This document shows, one piece after another, positions 9,501 to 18,430 of a stretch of 64,000 nucleotides of DNA (positions are counted from its first letter, which is position 1; each line of letters starts with the position of its first letter). Position numbers and translations under genes: made by a program. The notes under the pieces were generated by a model. It was not told where the DNA came from. It saw only the letters and a program-made list of their open reading frames with translations, and searched no databases. The stretch is from Gelatoporia subvermispora B (taxonomy: Eukaryota; Basidiomycota; Agaricomycetes; Polyporales; Gelatoporiaceae). Location of the stretch: the NCBI GenBank assembly GCA_000320605.2, contig KB445795.1:1177867-1241866 (forward strand). Direction: 5' to 3'.

Positions 9501-11363
9501 ATTCGCATGCTCCGTGTCGCTGAATCGCTCCATATCGCCATCCTGGCCAACAACATCAGCCCTCATGTCAAACGCCAGTTACCTGCCTGGTACCACCTGG
9601 AGGACTCGCCCACCCTCCGGAGCATGTACAACACTCCCGCAGCGAAATGCCTCCGTAAAAACCACAAGGTGAAGTCTATAGGTGATCTCCTCAAAGTATC
9701 AAAACGAGCCCGCCGCCCTCACCTGTTTCCCTTGCACGTAAACCTAGCGCGATGCCCGTGCCGGCCATGCCACCGGGACCGACGTCGACGTGAGTGCCCG
9801 CACCCCGAGCAATGCAGCGAACATGCAGCTGTAATGATCCAGGCCCTGTCCGATAAGTGGAACCCACTTAAGAGTGCCCCAACTGATAACCTCTCCCTAA
9901 CGCGCCGCCGGAAAGCGAAAAATACGAAGGCCTGGGAAGAGCGTTTGGCAATCCTCTTTGACCCTACCATGATGGACGGCACGGACGTCACGGACTGCAT
10001 ACGAATCTTTACTGATGCCGACAAGACCAGCAGCTTCCCAGCGCGTCGCTCTACCTTAGGCCTCACCCTCCGCGGCGAGGCGACAACAGCTTACATCGCC
10101 GGGATTGAGCTAGAGACGGACGACGACCTGCCCTCCCTGGGGGCGGGAGTGTTCTTTGGCCCTAACGACCCCCGGAACAAAGCCCTACGGGTGTCCCACC
10201 CCTTCTCCTCACCACTGGCGGCAGCGCTAGCCGCTCTCACTGCAGCCGCCATCCTGGTGCCGGACTTCGCACCGCTCACTATTGTATGCGGCCTCCGAAC
10301 AGTCGTCACCGGCCTCACCTCCCTCCTCCATGCCCGTGAGGACATCGGATGGATTGGTATCCCAGACACGGAACCCTTCAAGATTGCGGCCTATCACCTC
10401 CGCAGACGCTCCGCCCCCTCCTTCCTCCTCTGGGCACCGAAAACCTCCGCCCCCCCACACCTCCTCGAGGCGACAACGCTTGCCACCGTGGGCGCAGCGA
10501 GGCCTTTACCCTACCAGATCCCGACGGACATCCCAGCTGCATTCTCGATCTCCGGCGCGAGGCTCGCATCCATCACCCAAGCGGTAGCGTATCGGGGCAT
10601 TGTGGCCATGACATTGCCGAAACAGCGACGATCGACACTTATCAACCTAGACATCGCCCGATACCAAGTGAAGAAACGAACGGGTAAGACTCCACAAGAT
10701 GCCGACCTCTGGATGGGGTGTCGTGACGCCGCTTTCGGGCGCCCGGTAGCGGACTTCCTGTGGAAATGTCTGCACGGTGCCCTAAAATGTGGAGATTACT
10801 GGCTCCGAATCACGAACTTCGAACACAGAGCGGACTGCGGCTCGTGCGCGGTACCGGAAACTTTGGAGCACATCCTATTCGAGTGCCCCAACTCGGGGCA
10901 ACGTACAGTCTGGGCCCTAGCGAACTCGGTATGGCGGAGCCGACACGGTGAGGACCTCCGCCCGTGCCTCGGCGACGTGCTGGGCTGCGGCCTCCTCACA
11001 GTCGCGAGCCCATCCGGCTCCCTACGACGGGGCCACACGCGCCTGCTCAAAATCCTCATATCCGAATCCGCGTACGCCATCTGGAAAACCCGTAATCGCC
11101 AGCTCTTTGATACCCCATCTAGACCGATTGCTATGCTCCCCGCGTCAGCACGGGCCATGTGGCTCCGCACCATTAATGTACGCCTAGTGGTAGACCAAAC
11201 TCTTACACACGCATGCTTTAAGTCTAGTCGACTGACGCGTGAAGAGGTACTCGAGACCTGGAGCGGTACTCTACATAACGAAATATCACTCCCCGTCGAC
11301 TGGATAGGACTCCCGGGGGTTTTAGTGGGTAGCCCGCCCCGTCCGCTCAGACCGGATGGATAA
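6504..11363 (+). CDS. LINE ORF2: AP endonuclease, reverse transcriptase, RNase H-like domain
   Basis: This polyprotein carries out target-primed reverse transcription. The frame is open from at least 6324, but the first ATG is at 6504. The APE endonuclease shows SSLNMRGMG, IALQETHL, MGDFNCVEDAIDR, SRLDRIYV and PSDHSLV (nt 6520-7260). Reverse transcriptase motifs run from GKATGLNGIPYELW through ANYRPITLLN, NQAGFIPGRQI, VALDQEKAYDKIEHEYLW and GVRQGDPLS to the catalytic FADD (nt 8733-8744). A Cys/His cluster follows near 9750. From about 9990 to 10500 lies an RNase H-like domain (IFTDADKTS, GAGVFFGPNDPRN, GWIGIP, RRRSAP) that has lost most catalytic residues. A second Cys/His motif, DCGSCAVPETLEHILFECP, lies near 10830. 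No internal stops. Translation may depend on reinitiation after ORF1. Confidence 0.93.
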   Translation: MRASLRISSLNMRGMGTMDTLHRNNKWNILNRFLLETKTNVIALQETHLSPERIQRIQTVYGKRMQIYSSADPDSPSTTAGVALVLNKDITNIAGVHIEVLIPGHTLLMILPWHNERVIKCLNVYAPNDPPRNAQFWTTIRTRLASSRLPRPDVLMGDFNCVEDAIDRRPHRAEQRDVLLALDELKTHFDLVDGWRTTFPGSVAYSWRGKHKNSVLASRLDRIYVTDETLKCSSDWKIEPAPFPSDHSLVSTMISDLKMPHIGPGRWQLPPCLIQDKKFLATARRLTIELEKLILAPDYDRSELSNPQTAFETYKVNLITEARQRSRIAVPQIKRTVDELKDSLHDLQTNRPPDEGDMDYNLESLLTAERIRELEAIRYKNLRTHTTAKFRCQGEQVNGYWPGALRERHPRDVIYSLHRPTDDPTSLTCRSDRMAELARDYHEQLQSADLNLELLERPEAIRKALAAIPPAARNLDATALEDPLTDDDVRKALLSMDSGKATGLNGIPYELWMALDRIFLATPDENDRSGNIIAILTTVYNDLAEFGAPETCPFTDGWMCPIYKKGDRREIANYRPITLLNSDYKIMTKALTLKLAPFAAKAIHQNQAGFIPGRQIVDEVRLAELMIAYSEATEENGVIVALDQEKAYDKIEHEYLWATLRAFGIGDRFVATVKALYRSAHTSVFINGERSSPFQVTRGVRQGDPLSCLLFIFAIEPLACMLRASTLRGFVIPGMGEKLVTNLFADDTTAYLSEGDDFDTLLTVLQRWCLASRARFNIPKTFVLPIGTARYRQNVISSRRVGPSPAMIPANVAIVPDGTAIRLLGAWLGNKTDQDAIWSPTIEKVSRALNIWLSHGPSLKGKSLVSKFILGGMTQYLTKVQGMPLTAEKRLEAALKRFVWGATCKTPPIGKDWLFCPWREGGISLLNLKARNRAIEVTWLRTYLSPPEARPPWTLVANAMIARDLPQPWSRVPADARINTFLQSWKPRKNRPHTIPACLIRMLRVAESLHIAILANNISPHVKRQLPAWYHLEDSPTLRSMYNTPAAKCLRKNHKVKSIGDLLKVSKRARRPHLFPLHVNLARCPCRPCHRDRRRRECPHPEQCSEHAAVMIQALSDKWNPLKSAPTDNLSLTRRRKAKNTKAWEERLAILFDPTMMDGTDVTDCIRIFTDADKTSSFPARRSTLGLTLRGEATTAYIAGIELETDDDLPSLGAGVFFGPNDPRNKALRVSHPFSSPLAAALAALTAAAILVPDFAPLTIVCGLRTVVTGLTSLLHAREDIGWIGIPDTEPFKIAAYHLRRRSAPSFLLWAPKTSAPPHLLEATTLATVGAARPLPYQIPTDIPAAFSISGARLASITQAVAYRGIVAMTLPKQRRSTLINLDIARYQVKKRTGKTPQDADLWMGCRDAAFGRPVADFLWKCLHGALKCGDYWLRITNFEHRADCGSCAVPETLEHILFECPNSGQRTVWALANSVWRSRHGEDLRPCLGDVLGCGLLTVASPSGSLRRGHTRLLKILISESAYAIWKTRNRQLFDTPSRPIAMLPASARAMWLRTINVRLVVDQTLTHACFKSSRLTREEVLETWSGTLHNEISLPVDWIGLPGVLVGSPPRPLRPDG

Positions 11364-11399
11364 CATCGGCGGCTGCAGCCCCACACTACTCAAACACGA

Positions 11400-12878
11400 T
11401 GAGTGTGCATTAGTGTACTTATGCTGATACTCGAATGTCTGTAGTACGGGCAAGGTGATAGATATCGAATTTGCAAATCCTTGAATGTGCTCATGAGGCT
11501 GGCTGAAGGACGACAATTACCTTGCTTGTCAAGGTTGTTGTGCACCCCCATAATTCACAAGCGCCGAGACATTTCTGACAAACACAACCAAGCAACAGCC
11601 CGGGCGCTTTGAAACAGAGTACTCAGTCTAGATCGTAGAAGTAACAAGTCGTAGCATTACATGGTGCTACTACCTTCACATCCGAAGTCCGTCAAAAAGT
11701 CAATCTTGTCCATTGGGAACTTGGAGTACAATCGTTGCTATTTGTACTCCCCACACAGTGTGGTCCGGTCCCTTGCCCGTGATCATATATCTGAGTTCGA
11801 AATAGACCATCGGCAATACAGGTTGAGCTCAGAATGTATGCGGGTCCCGCTGTTTAAGATAAAACTCCGATTGTATTTGAGCATGCGGGGTTGAAATCGA
11901 TACTAAATTATATCACACAGTTGCCTAAACGTCCCAACTCATCTACTGGGTAGACAAGCAAGGTTGCTGTTGGCGTAAGCCGACGCTTCCCGAGTTGTGA
12001 AGGTGATGTTGATACGGTGTCACCTTGCTTGCAAGGTCTCTCCGTGCCATAAATGTCCCCGGTTTTGCGTTCACCGATTCCCACGCTCACGTGGCCTTTT
12101 TTATCTGGGCTCTCCTTGGCGTGAGTTCGAACCATGTCCGTGCCAAATGTTTTAGACGCCTATACGCCTCTAGGCTTTCACCTCCCACGGCTCTTCCTTG
12201 TTCAGCTCACTCATATGCATAATCATTTCTATATACTGTTTGGTGTTTCCGTCTTTCCCATGCTACGTACTGCTCCACTCTGAGACGACACGGTGTATGG
12301 ATTAAACAATGCCAATGTCCTGGTAACAAAGGCATCTGCATATCTATGAGTACAATTAGCGTTGTCTGTTCCTCTGCTTTAGTTGACTCAATCTTCTGCC
12401 TTGACAATCAAGAGCCTCTCTCTGGGCACTTGGCACCACTTTTGCGGCACTGACACATTACACAGCTCGCAGACTGCATGCCACAGGGTTACCAGACAGG
12501 CCTCGCTACATGGTGCCATGCAAAAGTCTACTGTGGCCTCCGACTGACCCAACACCAGACTCTGAAGCATCTCAATGCCTTGCTCCTTAACTTTACTGTA
12601 CCTCAGATGTGTCAGCAACTCGCGCTAGACCCTATCTGTCGACACACACATTTGTTCCTTTAGCATTACAGCTATAGCCCTTGTCACCGCGGGCATCTAC
12701 CTAGATTTCGGCCTGATAAGCTTAGGAATTTTTTTTNTTTTTTTTTTTTTTTGGAGGAGCCTTTGGAGACCGCAGCGCAATCACACACTGGTGCAAACCG
12801 CCGGGTCGGCTAGGTCTAGAATCCGGTACGAAATTCCAAAAAGGGGGGAAATGCGTCTGATCACTTGATAGTTGTAGT
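11400..12878. other. Intergenic between the LINE and PhoD B, no gene recognised
   Basis: No open frame with family features was found on either strand. A 12-bp word, GACAAGCAAGGT, occurs near 11953 and as its reverse complement near 11519, flanking about 430 bp. The right end holds a T-run and the probable 3' UTR of PhoD B. Confidence 0.5.
12729..12752. repeat. 24-nt poly(T) tract with an ambiguous base
   Basis: An uninterrupted T-run with one N at 12737, about 130 bp beyond the stop codon of PhoD B. On the minus strand it reads as poly(A). It may be a retroposed tail or a plain homopolymer. The N indicates uncertain assembly or base calling. Confidence 0.8.
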
Positions 12879-15800
12879 TTATTTGAGGTAATCGCAGGTC
12901 CTCAAAGTCTCGCGACCGACAATGCTTGACTTCAAGACGCCTGCGGAGACGCTGCCTCCCGCTACAGGACGCATCAATTTATTTGCACCTTGTGAGGTCA
13001 TAATCAGAGCGTTGGTAATGAGTTCGACGAAACGTAATAGTCACTCACCGGCTTCTACGACGAAATCCGCACTTGCGAAAGCGCCGAGATTCGGATTACC
13101 TATGAGCATAGCATATAATCCATCTGTACGAGCTCTATCTTTCAAAACAAAAATCTTACTGATGTCCGTCATTGCGTAGTATGTTGCGTTGGCAGAATGT
13201 GGGTCTATTTCCAATGTAAAGAATCCACGATATGAGCCCTCGCTCCATTGCAGGTCTGCATTTGCGGCAACGTATATTCGTGAAATGACGTCTGCTGCAC
13301 TGGGTGAAATTCCGGTGACAAATCCAGATGGAGAAGAAACAGCAGTCCCAGCGAATTCTACACCAATCGCGCCTTCACCCGTCGTCGGATCGTACCTAGA
13401 TATGCTCAAGCCGTCAAATCAAACTCAAGTGGCACTGTAGGAAACGAACGTCACGGTGTCATTGGGATCTGGAGGAACATGACTATTCTGTGGCATATAT
13501 GATTTTGGGCTGCTCACGAGCAAGGTCGCTAACCCAGTTAGCGTGAGAGTCTCCAGACAGTATTATGGTGTTGTCGATATCGTTATTGTATAGATGGCCG
13601 AGAATACGATTGCGATTTGCTCGATAACCATCCCAGGCATCCTTAAATACTTTCAGTAAATTTAACGTGAACTGGTGGACTCAAGATACACACAATATCG
13701 ACTGTCGAAAAGGATGGTGATCACCTTTCAAGATATTCGATAACGCAATGGTGACATACATGTGCCTGACCTGTTCACTTGCGTGAACACAATTTGTTGC
13801 CTATGATCGATGTTTGCCTCGAAATTGAGACAATGTTGACTCGGTGTAGATTTGCTTACCCAACGATGCGCCACACTGCGCCCCGTGCCTTCGACTGCGA
13901 CAAGGTGTTATAGAACCCTGCGAATATCGCTGAGTGGACATGTTTCTGAAACGTTCCCAAGATACACGCACAGTTCTCTTGATCAGCACCCATGAGTGAT
14001 CGATTATTCACGTCGGCAATGCTGTTGACATCTTCAATTTTATCGGCGGCTGTTCACACTCAAAGTATCCAGAGGTTCAACCTCACATTCTGAAGTGGTG
14101 GGCCACGTGAGGATAGGTCAGATGAACTACACCCTGAACCAGTCCAGTATTCACGTACCCGTGTTGTAGTACAACTATGGCGTGCCAGAGAATACTCAGC
14201 AGAGATTCCGGAAATACGTCAGGTAACGTCAGATACCCACATCAGTGATGTCGCGATCATATTGACCTGTGCAACGGGATCGCGTGCTATGATTCCAGCT
14301 GAGCTTCACAGTCGAAGTACGACGCACGGGTATCCAGCATAGTAAGGTCCTGGTGATAATTGTTGTCAGTCTACGGACCAAGATACATACCACACACATG
14401 TACGCACGAGCAATTTACCAATCTGGAAGTTGCGCCAAATACGTAGCTTGTCGTTTGGGTCGAGCTGGCGAATGGGCATCCATTCATGGTAGGCCCTGAC
14501 TCCGGCCCACTTCCTGTCTGTGAAGCATGCACCAGACGGAGAAAAGCTGCATCCCGAAGCAGTGTCATTACTGTTCGCCGTGCCAGCCTTCCAAGATTGA
14601 TCTGCGACTTCATGGTCGTCCTAAGGGTATCGCATCAGAGCTTTCTCAGAGGGAGGAAAACAATGAAATTCTGCAATATTCTCACCCTGGTAATTGAGAG
14701 CAGAGACGCATCACGGGAGTCAGCTCCTTGGATACAAGATACGATCATCGGAAGTACCAAACCGTGATCCACGGAGCATTTGCGTGTGCAAGAAGGAGAC
14801 CAGGATCAGTCCTGTATTGGTTCAGGCGTTGACGATAATCCGCAATCGTCGCGAGTTCTCTTCCGAGAACCTGCCGACCAATGATCGCTCTGAAAAAGAA
14901 TCAACTTCGCTTGTACTTTCGATGTATCATCAGCAGTCATACCCATCGCCCAATGTTTCGTAGATCTACAGGCTACTGTTCAGACTATGCGCTCGCAGTT
15001 TGTTCGAGATTGCTCACGTAGTCGCCGAGGTGAATGAACAGGTCAGCGCTGGTGTTTTGTGCAGCGACGCCATATGCATTAAACCATCCTACCAAATGAA
15101 AGGTCAAATAAACTACGAAACGATACCCCTAAGACTGTCCATACCAGATTGATACCGCGCGCAACTGAACACAGCAAGTGTCAGAGGCTGACCGCCATTT
15201 ACTTGGTCAGCCGGTGCTTGAACATTGCGCTGAGATCAATAAATGGAAACCGGGTGACCAGCCCGATAAGCTCACTGTCAGGGCTGGAGATAGTTCTCGT
15301 TTTCCCCACGGGACTGACAGAACTCGAGTTTGTACAGTCACTGAACTGATACCAATATGTCGTATCAGGCCGCAGGCCGGTAGCTTCGAGCTTGAGAGTG
15401 AAGTCTACGTCGTAAGTTGTGAACGCCTCGCTGCTATCTATGGGCCTTCCCGAAAGTGACGGATTATCGAAAATCTTGAAAGTAGCGCAGATGGGAATGT
15501 CTTGATCAGGTTGGGCGTCTTCGCTCACAGGCGCTGCCCGCGTCCACAGCAGAACAGAAGTATCCAGAGGATCTCCCTGACGCACACACTGTTATGAAGT
15601 GCCAGCAAACGATAGGGAAAATTTGAAGGGCTCACGCTTGCGACGGAATGTGTGAAATTGATCCCACCTCCCCACAGAAAAGGAGACTACCATAAATGCG
15701 GTCAGAACATTCCATTCGAGCAGTGTGCTATCGAATTTCGGCGCGTACGTTGCTGAAGTCTGAGCCGAGAAATCCAGGGTAATGTTCATCTTCAAAACCG

Positions 15801-16037
15801 CCCGCACTGACCACCTGTCTCTTCACATTGTGCACATGACGGGCTTCTATTGCTCGGGTGTCATGCGAGAACTACAGAACTGGGATGTTAATGGTCACAC
15901 GACAGACAGTGGTGCGGCTGACCAACCTGTGGATACCCGCGAAAAGGCGAAGTATAGACAAGGTTGTGATCAAGAAGTCTGGTTGCGGAAGCTGTTACGC
16001 AAAGCATCAAGCAGAGAAAACTAGCAGACACCATCAT
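12879..16037 (-). CDS. PhoD-type secreted phosphatase, paralogue B (complete)
   Basis: This is a secreted metallophosphatase of the PhoD family (PhoD_N plus PhoD core), releasing phosphate from organic esters. The ATG at 16035-16037 starts a signal peptide (hydrophobic core SFLCLMLCVTASA). Many short GT–AG introns can be placed so that the frame stays open and gives family motifs in order: NFTHSVASGDPLDTSVLLW, RNVQAPADQVNGGQPLT, ADLFIHLGDY, ELATIADYRQRLNQYRTD, PWITVW then DDHEVADQSW, YHEWMPIRQ, MLDTRQYDRDITD, LSQSKARGAVWRIVG, DAWDGYRANRNRIL, LSGDSHANWVSDLA, GAIGVEFAGTAV, and a tail ending LRTCDYLK before TAA at 12879-12881. The metal-binding GDY, DDHE and GDSHANW motifs are all present. Although no frame is longer than about 130 codons, this is intron density and not decay. 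It is a paralogue of the partial gene at 1-186. Confidence 0.88.
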
Positions 16038-16140
16038 GACGGTGTAGACGGAGCTACAACCCGCACACCCAAGGCAACTGAACCTTATAAGCAGACACTC
16101 TCGAAAGGCCTTGGATTCGATGACAACTCGGTTGTATCAG

Positions 16141-16426
16141 GATCATACAGCTGACCGTGACTTGCCGGGCCCAGCTGTGACCTTGAGAAGCTCAGCAGCA
16201 ATCTAGCACGCACGTTCTCGGATGGCTTATGCTTATTGGAGGGTGCACTTCGGAAATCATGTAGTGCGGGCTAGATCTCCACCGGTAGACCTAGGGCCAG
16301 TTCGTTCCTGGAGCTTATAGTTCGATAATTACTTCTAACGTCCGGGTTGCAGTCGTGCGAGTCTTCGACGACGTCCTTGAGCCGATTAAGATCCAACTAT
16401 TCCCACGGAAAGCTCGAGCACACGTG
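16141..16426 (-). promoter_or_regulatory. Conserved upstream region of PhoD paralogue B, with CACGTG
   Basis: Blocks at 16141-16157 and 16206-16217 match those upstream of paralogue A in order and roughly in distance from the start codon. A CACGTG site lies at 16421-16426, about 385 bp upstream of the ATG. Its presence before both copies suggests, but does not prove, Pho4/NUC-1-type control. Confidence 0.45.
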
Positions 16427-16603
16427 CAGAAAGGGACACCATCATGAAAATGCATTTCGGAATATTATCACAATCGCACAAACAGGCAGGCAGGCTCTAC
16501 ACAACACAGCGACGACGTAATTAGAGAGGTACGACCAGAAATCCGCGAGAAAATGCCGACCAATAAATACATGATTGCAGGGTATGAACTGAGGCAAGCG
16601 AAT

Positions 16604-17614
16604 CTACGCAGACGAGCTCTTAAACTGGAACTTCTTGCCTTCCTTCCTCTCCAAAAGCTGGAAGTGGGGCTGCCCACTGAACCATCCGCCGATGGCGTTG
16701 CCGTTCGCCTTGAAGGTGTACAGGGCCTCCTCATGTGAAACCTTCACAGTCTCGTGGCCACGGCCAGCAGCAGCCGCATCTGCAAGCAGCTGTACCTGGC
16801 AAGCCTTCTCCATCGCAATGTAGTAGTGGAGGGTTGCCTCGACGGTGTTGCTCGCGACCAGGACACCGTGGTTTTGGAGGATTACAGCCTATACATAGAT
16901 GAGACTATGTTGGGCCAAAATAAATAAGACGCACCTTTTTACTGCCGAGGGCCTCGACAATGTGCTGGCCTTCCTCGGCCTCGAAGACAACACCGCCAAA
17001 GTTTTTGTATACGGAGTGGTCCTGAGACGAATGATAAGTTCCTATGTCATTCAGACGGTCAAAAAGTACTTACAGTGTAGAAAGCACAGCTGTCAAGCGT
17101 GAGCATGTCCAGCTCGCGACCCATGCACGAGAATGTCTTCCCGTACATGCCGTGCGAGTGCGCGGCACAGTTGACATCGGGGCGCGCCTTGTGGATGGCG
17201 GAGTGAATCATGTAGGCCGCCCGGTTGAGCAACTTGAGCGGGCCGGACTCGGGCTGAATGTTGCCGTCGTGGTCAACCAGGATAAGGTCCTCAGCCTCAA
17301 TGAGCGCGAAGTGGAGACCCTATTCCGACTGTCAGGACGAAGATAGCCTGCCAGTCTATCAAAAGGCTACTCACGAAGGGGTTGACCCAGAAACAGTCCG
17401 GCCGCACGGAATCCCGGACGGTGATGTGCCCCGCGACACCTTCGTCGTAGCCTATGTTACCGAAGATCCGCAGCGCCTGCGCAAGACGGAACTTCAGGAA
17501 CTCCCGCTCCTCGTACTTGTCCGCAAACTTCGGTGGGCCAGCAGGCGAGCCCATGGTGGGCATGGGGGGCTCACGGCCAGCCTCAGTGCCATTAGAGGTC
17601 GTAGCAGCAGACAT
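16604..17614 (-). CDS. Class II aldolase/adducin-domain protein, paralogue 1
   Basis: The product belongs to the class II aldolase/adducin family of zinc-dependent lyases or epimerases and adducin head-like proteins; its substrate is unknown. The ATG at 17614 gives MSAATTSNGTEAGREPPMP, then the domain start (EEREFLKFRLAQALRIFG, YDEGVAGHITVRD, PDCFWVNPF). Introns near 17330-17373, 17020-17075 and 16890-16935 restore frame. The zinc-site His pair is in NCAAHSHGMYGK and the later His in LQNHGVLVASNTVE. The C-terminus reads YIAMEKACQVQLLADAAA and ends KFQFKSSSA. Length of about 270-290 residues fits single-domain members such as S. pombe mug14. A tandem paralogue lies just upstream in the same orientation. 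Confidence 0.87.
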
Positions 17615-18430
17615 TATCGTGATCGTGAAGAAGGGGAGAACTAAGCAAGAGTGTACGAAGAGGTGGTTGAATGCAGCAGGTTTTCCGGCTAGCGGATACT
17701 GGAGTCTCTGAGACTGCTCAGTCCAGTTTATATGCGCTTTCAGACGTGCCAACGATCATGATGCGCCCCAAGTGATGCTGTGCGAGACCGGTTCGCGACT
17801 CAACTTGAAACAAAGCCCTACTGCGTCTATAGTGGCCTGGAGGGAGCTCGGGTTGACTAGATTGATGGCAGGTATTGATGGGATGGAGTCTCCATGACCG
17901 ATGCAATGCAGGAAACAACCGTAGAGAGCTGAACCCACCTCGCACCGACACATCACACCCAGGAAACTCTTCGACAATGGAACAGTAGACCAGCACTTTG
18001 AGACTCGTGCTCGTGGTCCCAGGCAAGGCATCTGGATGACCCGACAGAAGACGGATCCTGTCTTGAGACAGCATCAGCAGCAAGGCGTCTGTCAGCTTGC
18101 TTTGTCGCCATAGCTTCGTATGCAGTGCATCGCATCTCGTTGATCATTACGATTTGGAGTCCGGAGCAGCGGCGACAGCAGTGCAAACCGGCACAGTGGG
18201 CGTCTTCGCCCCACTTTCGGCTATGGGCGCGAGAACATCACTGATCCCAGCTCGATCTCGATCTTGGGGCCGCACACAAACGGGGACGAGGGGAAGCATG
18301 GGCATCGATGCAATAGTATATAATACACAATATTCGTACACAGGAAGAACTTGCACACTCGATTCCATTCCATCTTTTCGACACCACAATAGTCCTGGGC
18401 TCAGCTGTACACCTGTGATTCGGCGAAACT
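17615..18430. other. Intergenic between the two aldolase paralogues
   Basis: About 815 bp holding the promoter of paralogue 1 and the 3' end of paralogue 2. Short open frames exist on both strands but show no domain or splice-consistent extension. Confidence 0.5.

Larger units (their letters stand above)
1600..11400 (+). mobile_element. Long non-LTR retrotransposon (Tad-like LINE), apparently near full length
   Basis: A unit with a strongly C-rich, G-poor plus strand runs from about 1600 to just past 11363. It holds, in order, a 5' region of about 650 bp, a 191-codon ORF, an ORF1 ending in a zinc knuckle and RGG tail, a spacer of about 450 bp, and an ORF2 with endonuclease, reverse transcriptase and RNase H-like domains. 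No stop interrupts ORF1 or ORF2, so the copy looks young. The boundaries are approximate: no poly(A) or simple 3' tail directly follows ORF2 and no target-site duplication was found by eye. It lies between two PhoD paralogues. Tad-clade LINEs are common in fungi; assignment to that clade is from domain order, not from a tree. Confidence 0.8.

Noticed and set aside
12879..16037. PhoD B as a pseudogene, because no open frame exceeds about 130 codons
   Set aside because: Placing GT–AG introns of about 50-135 nt restores every family motif in order with a signal peptide and a proper stop. Short frames reflect intron density.
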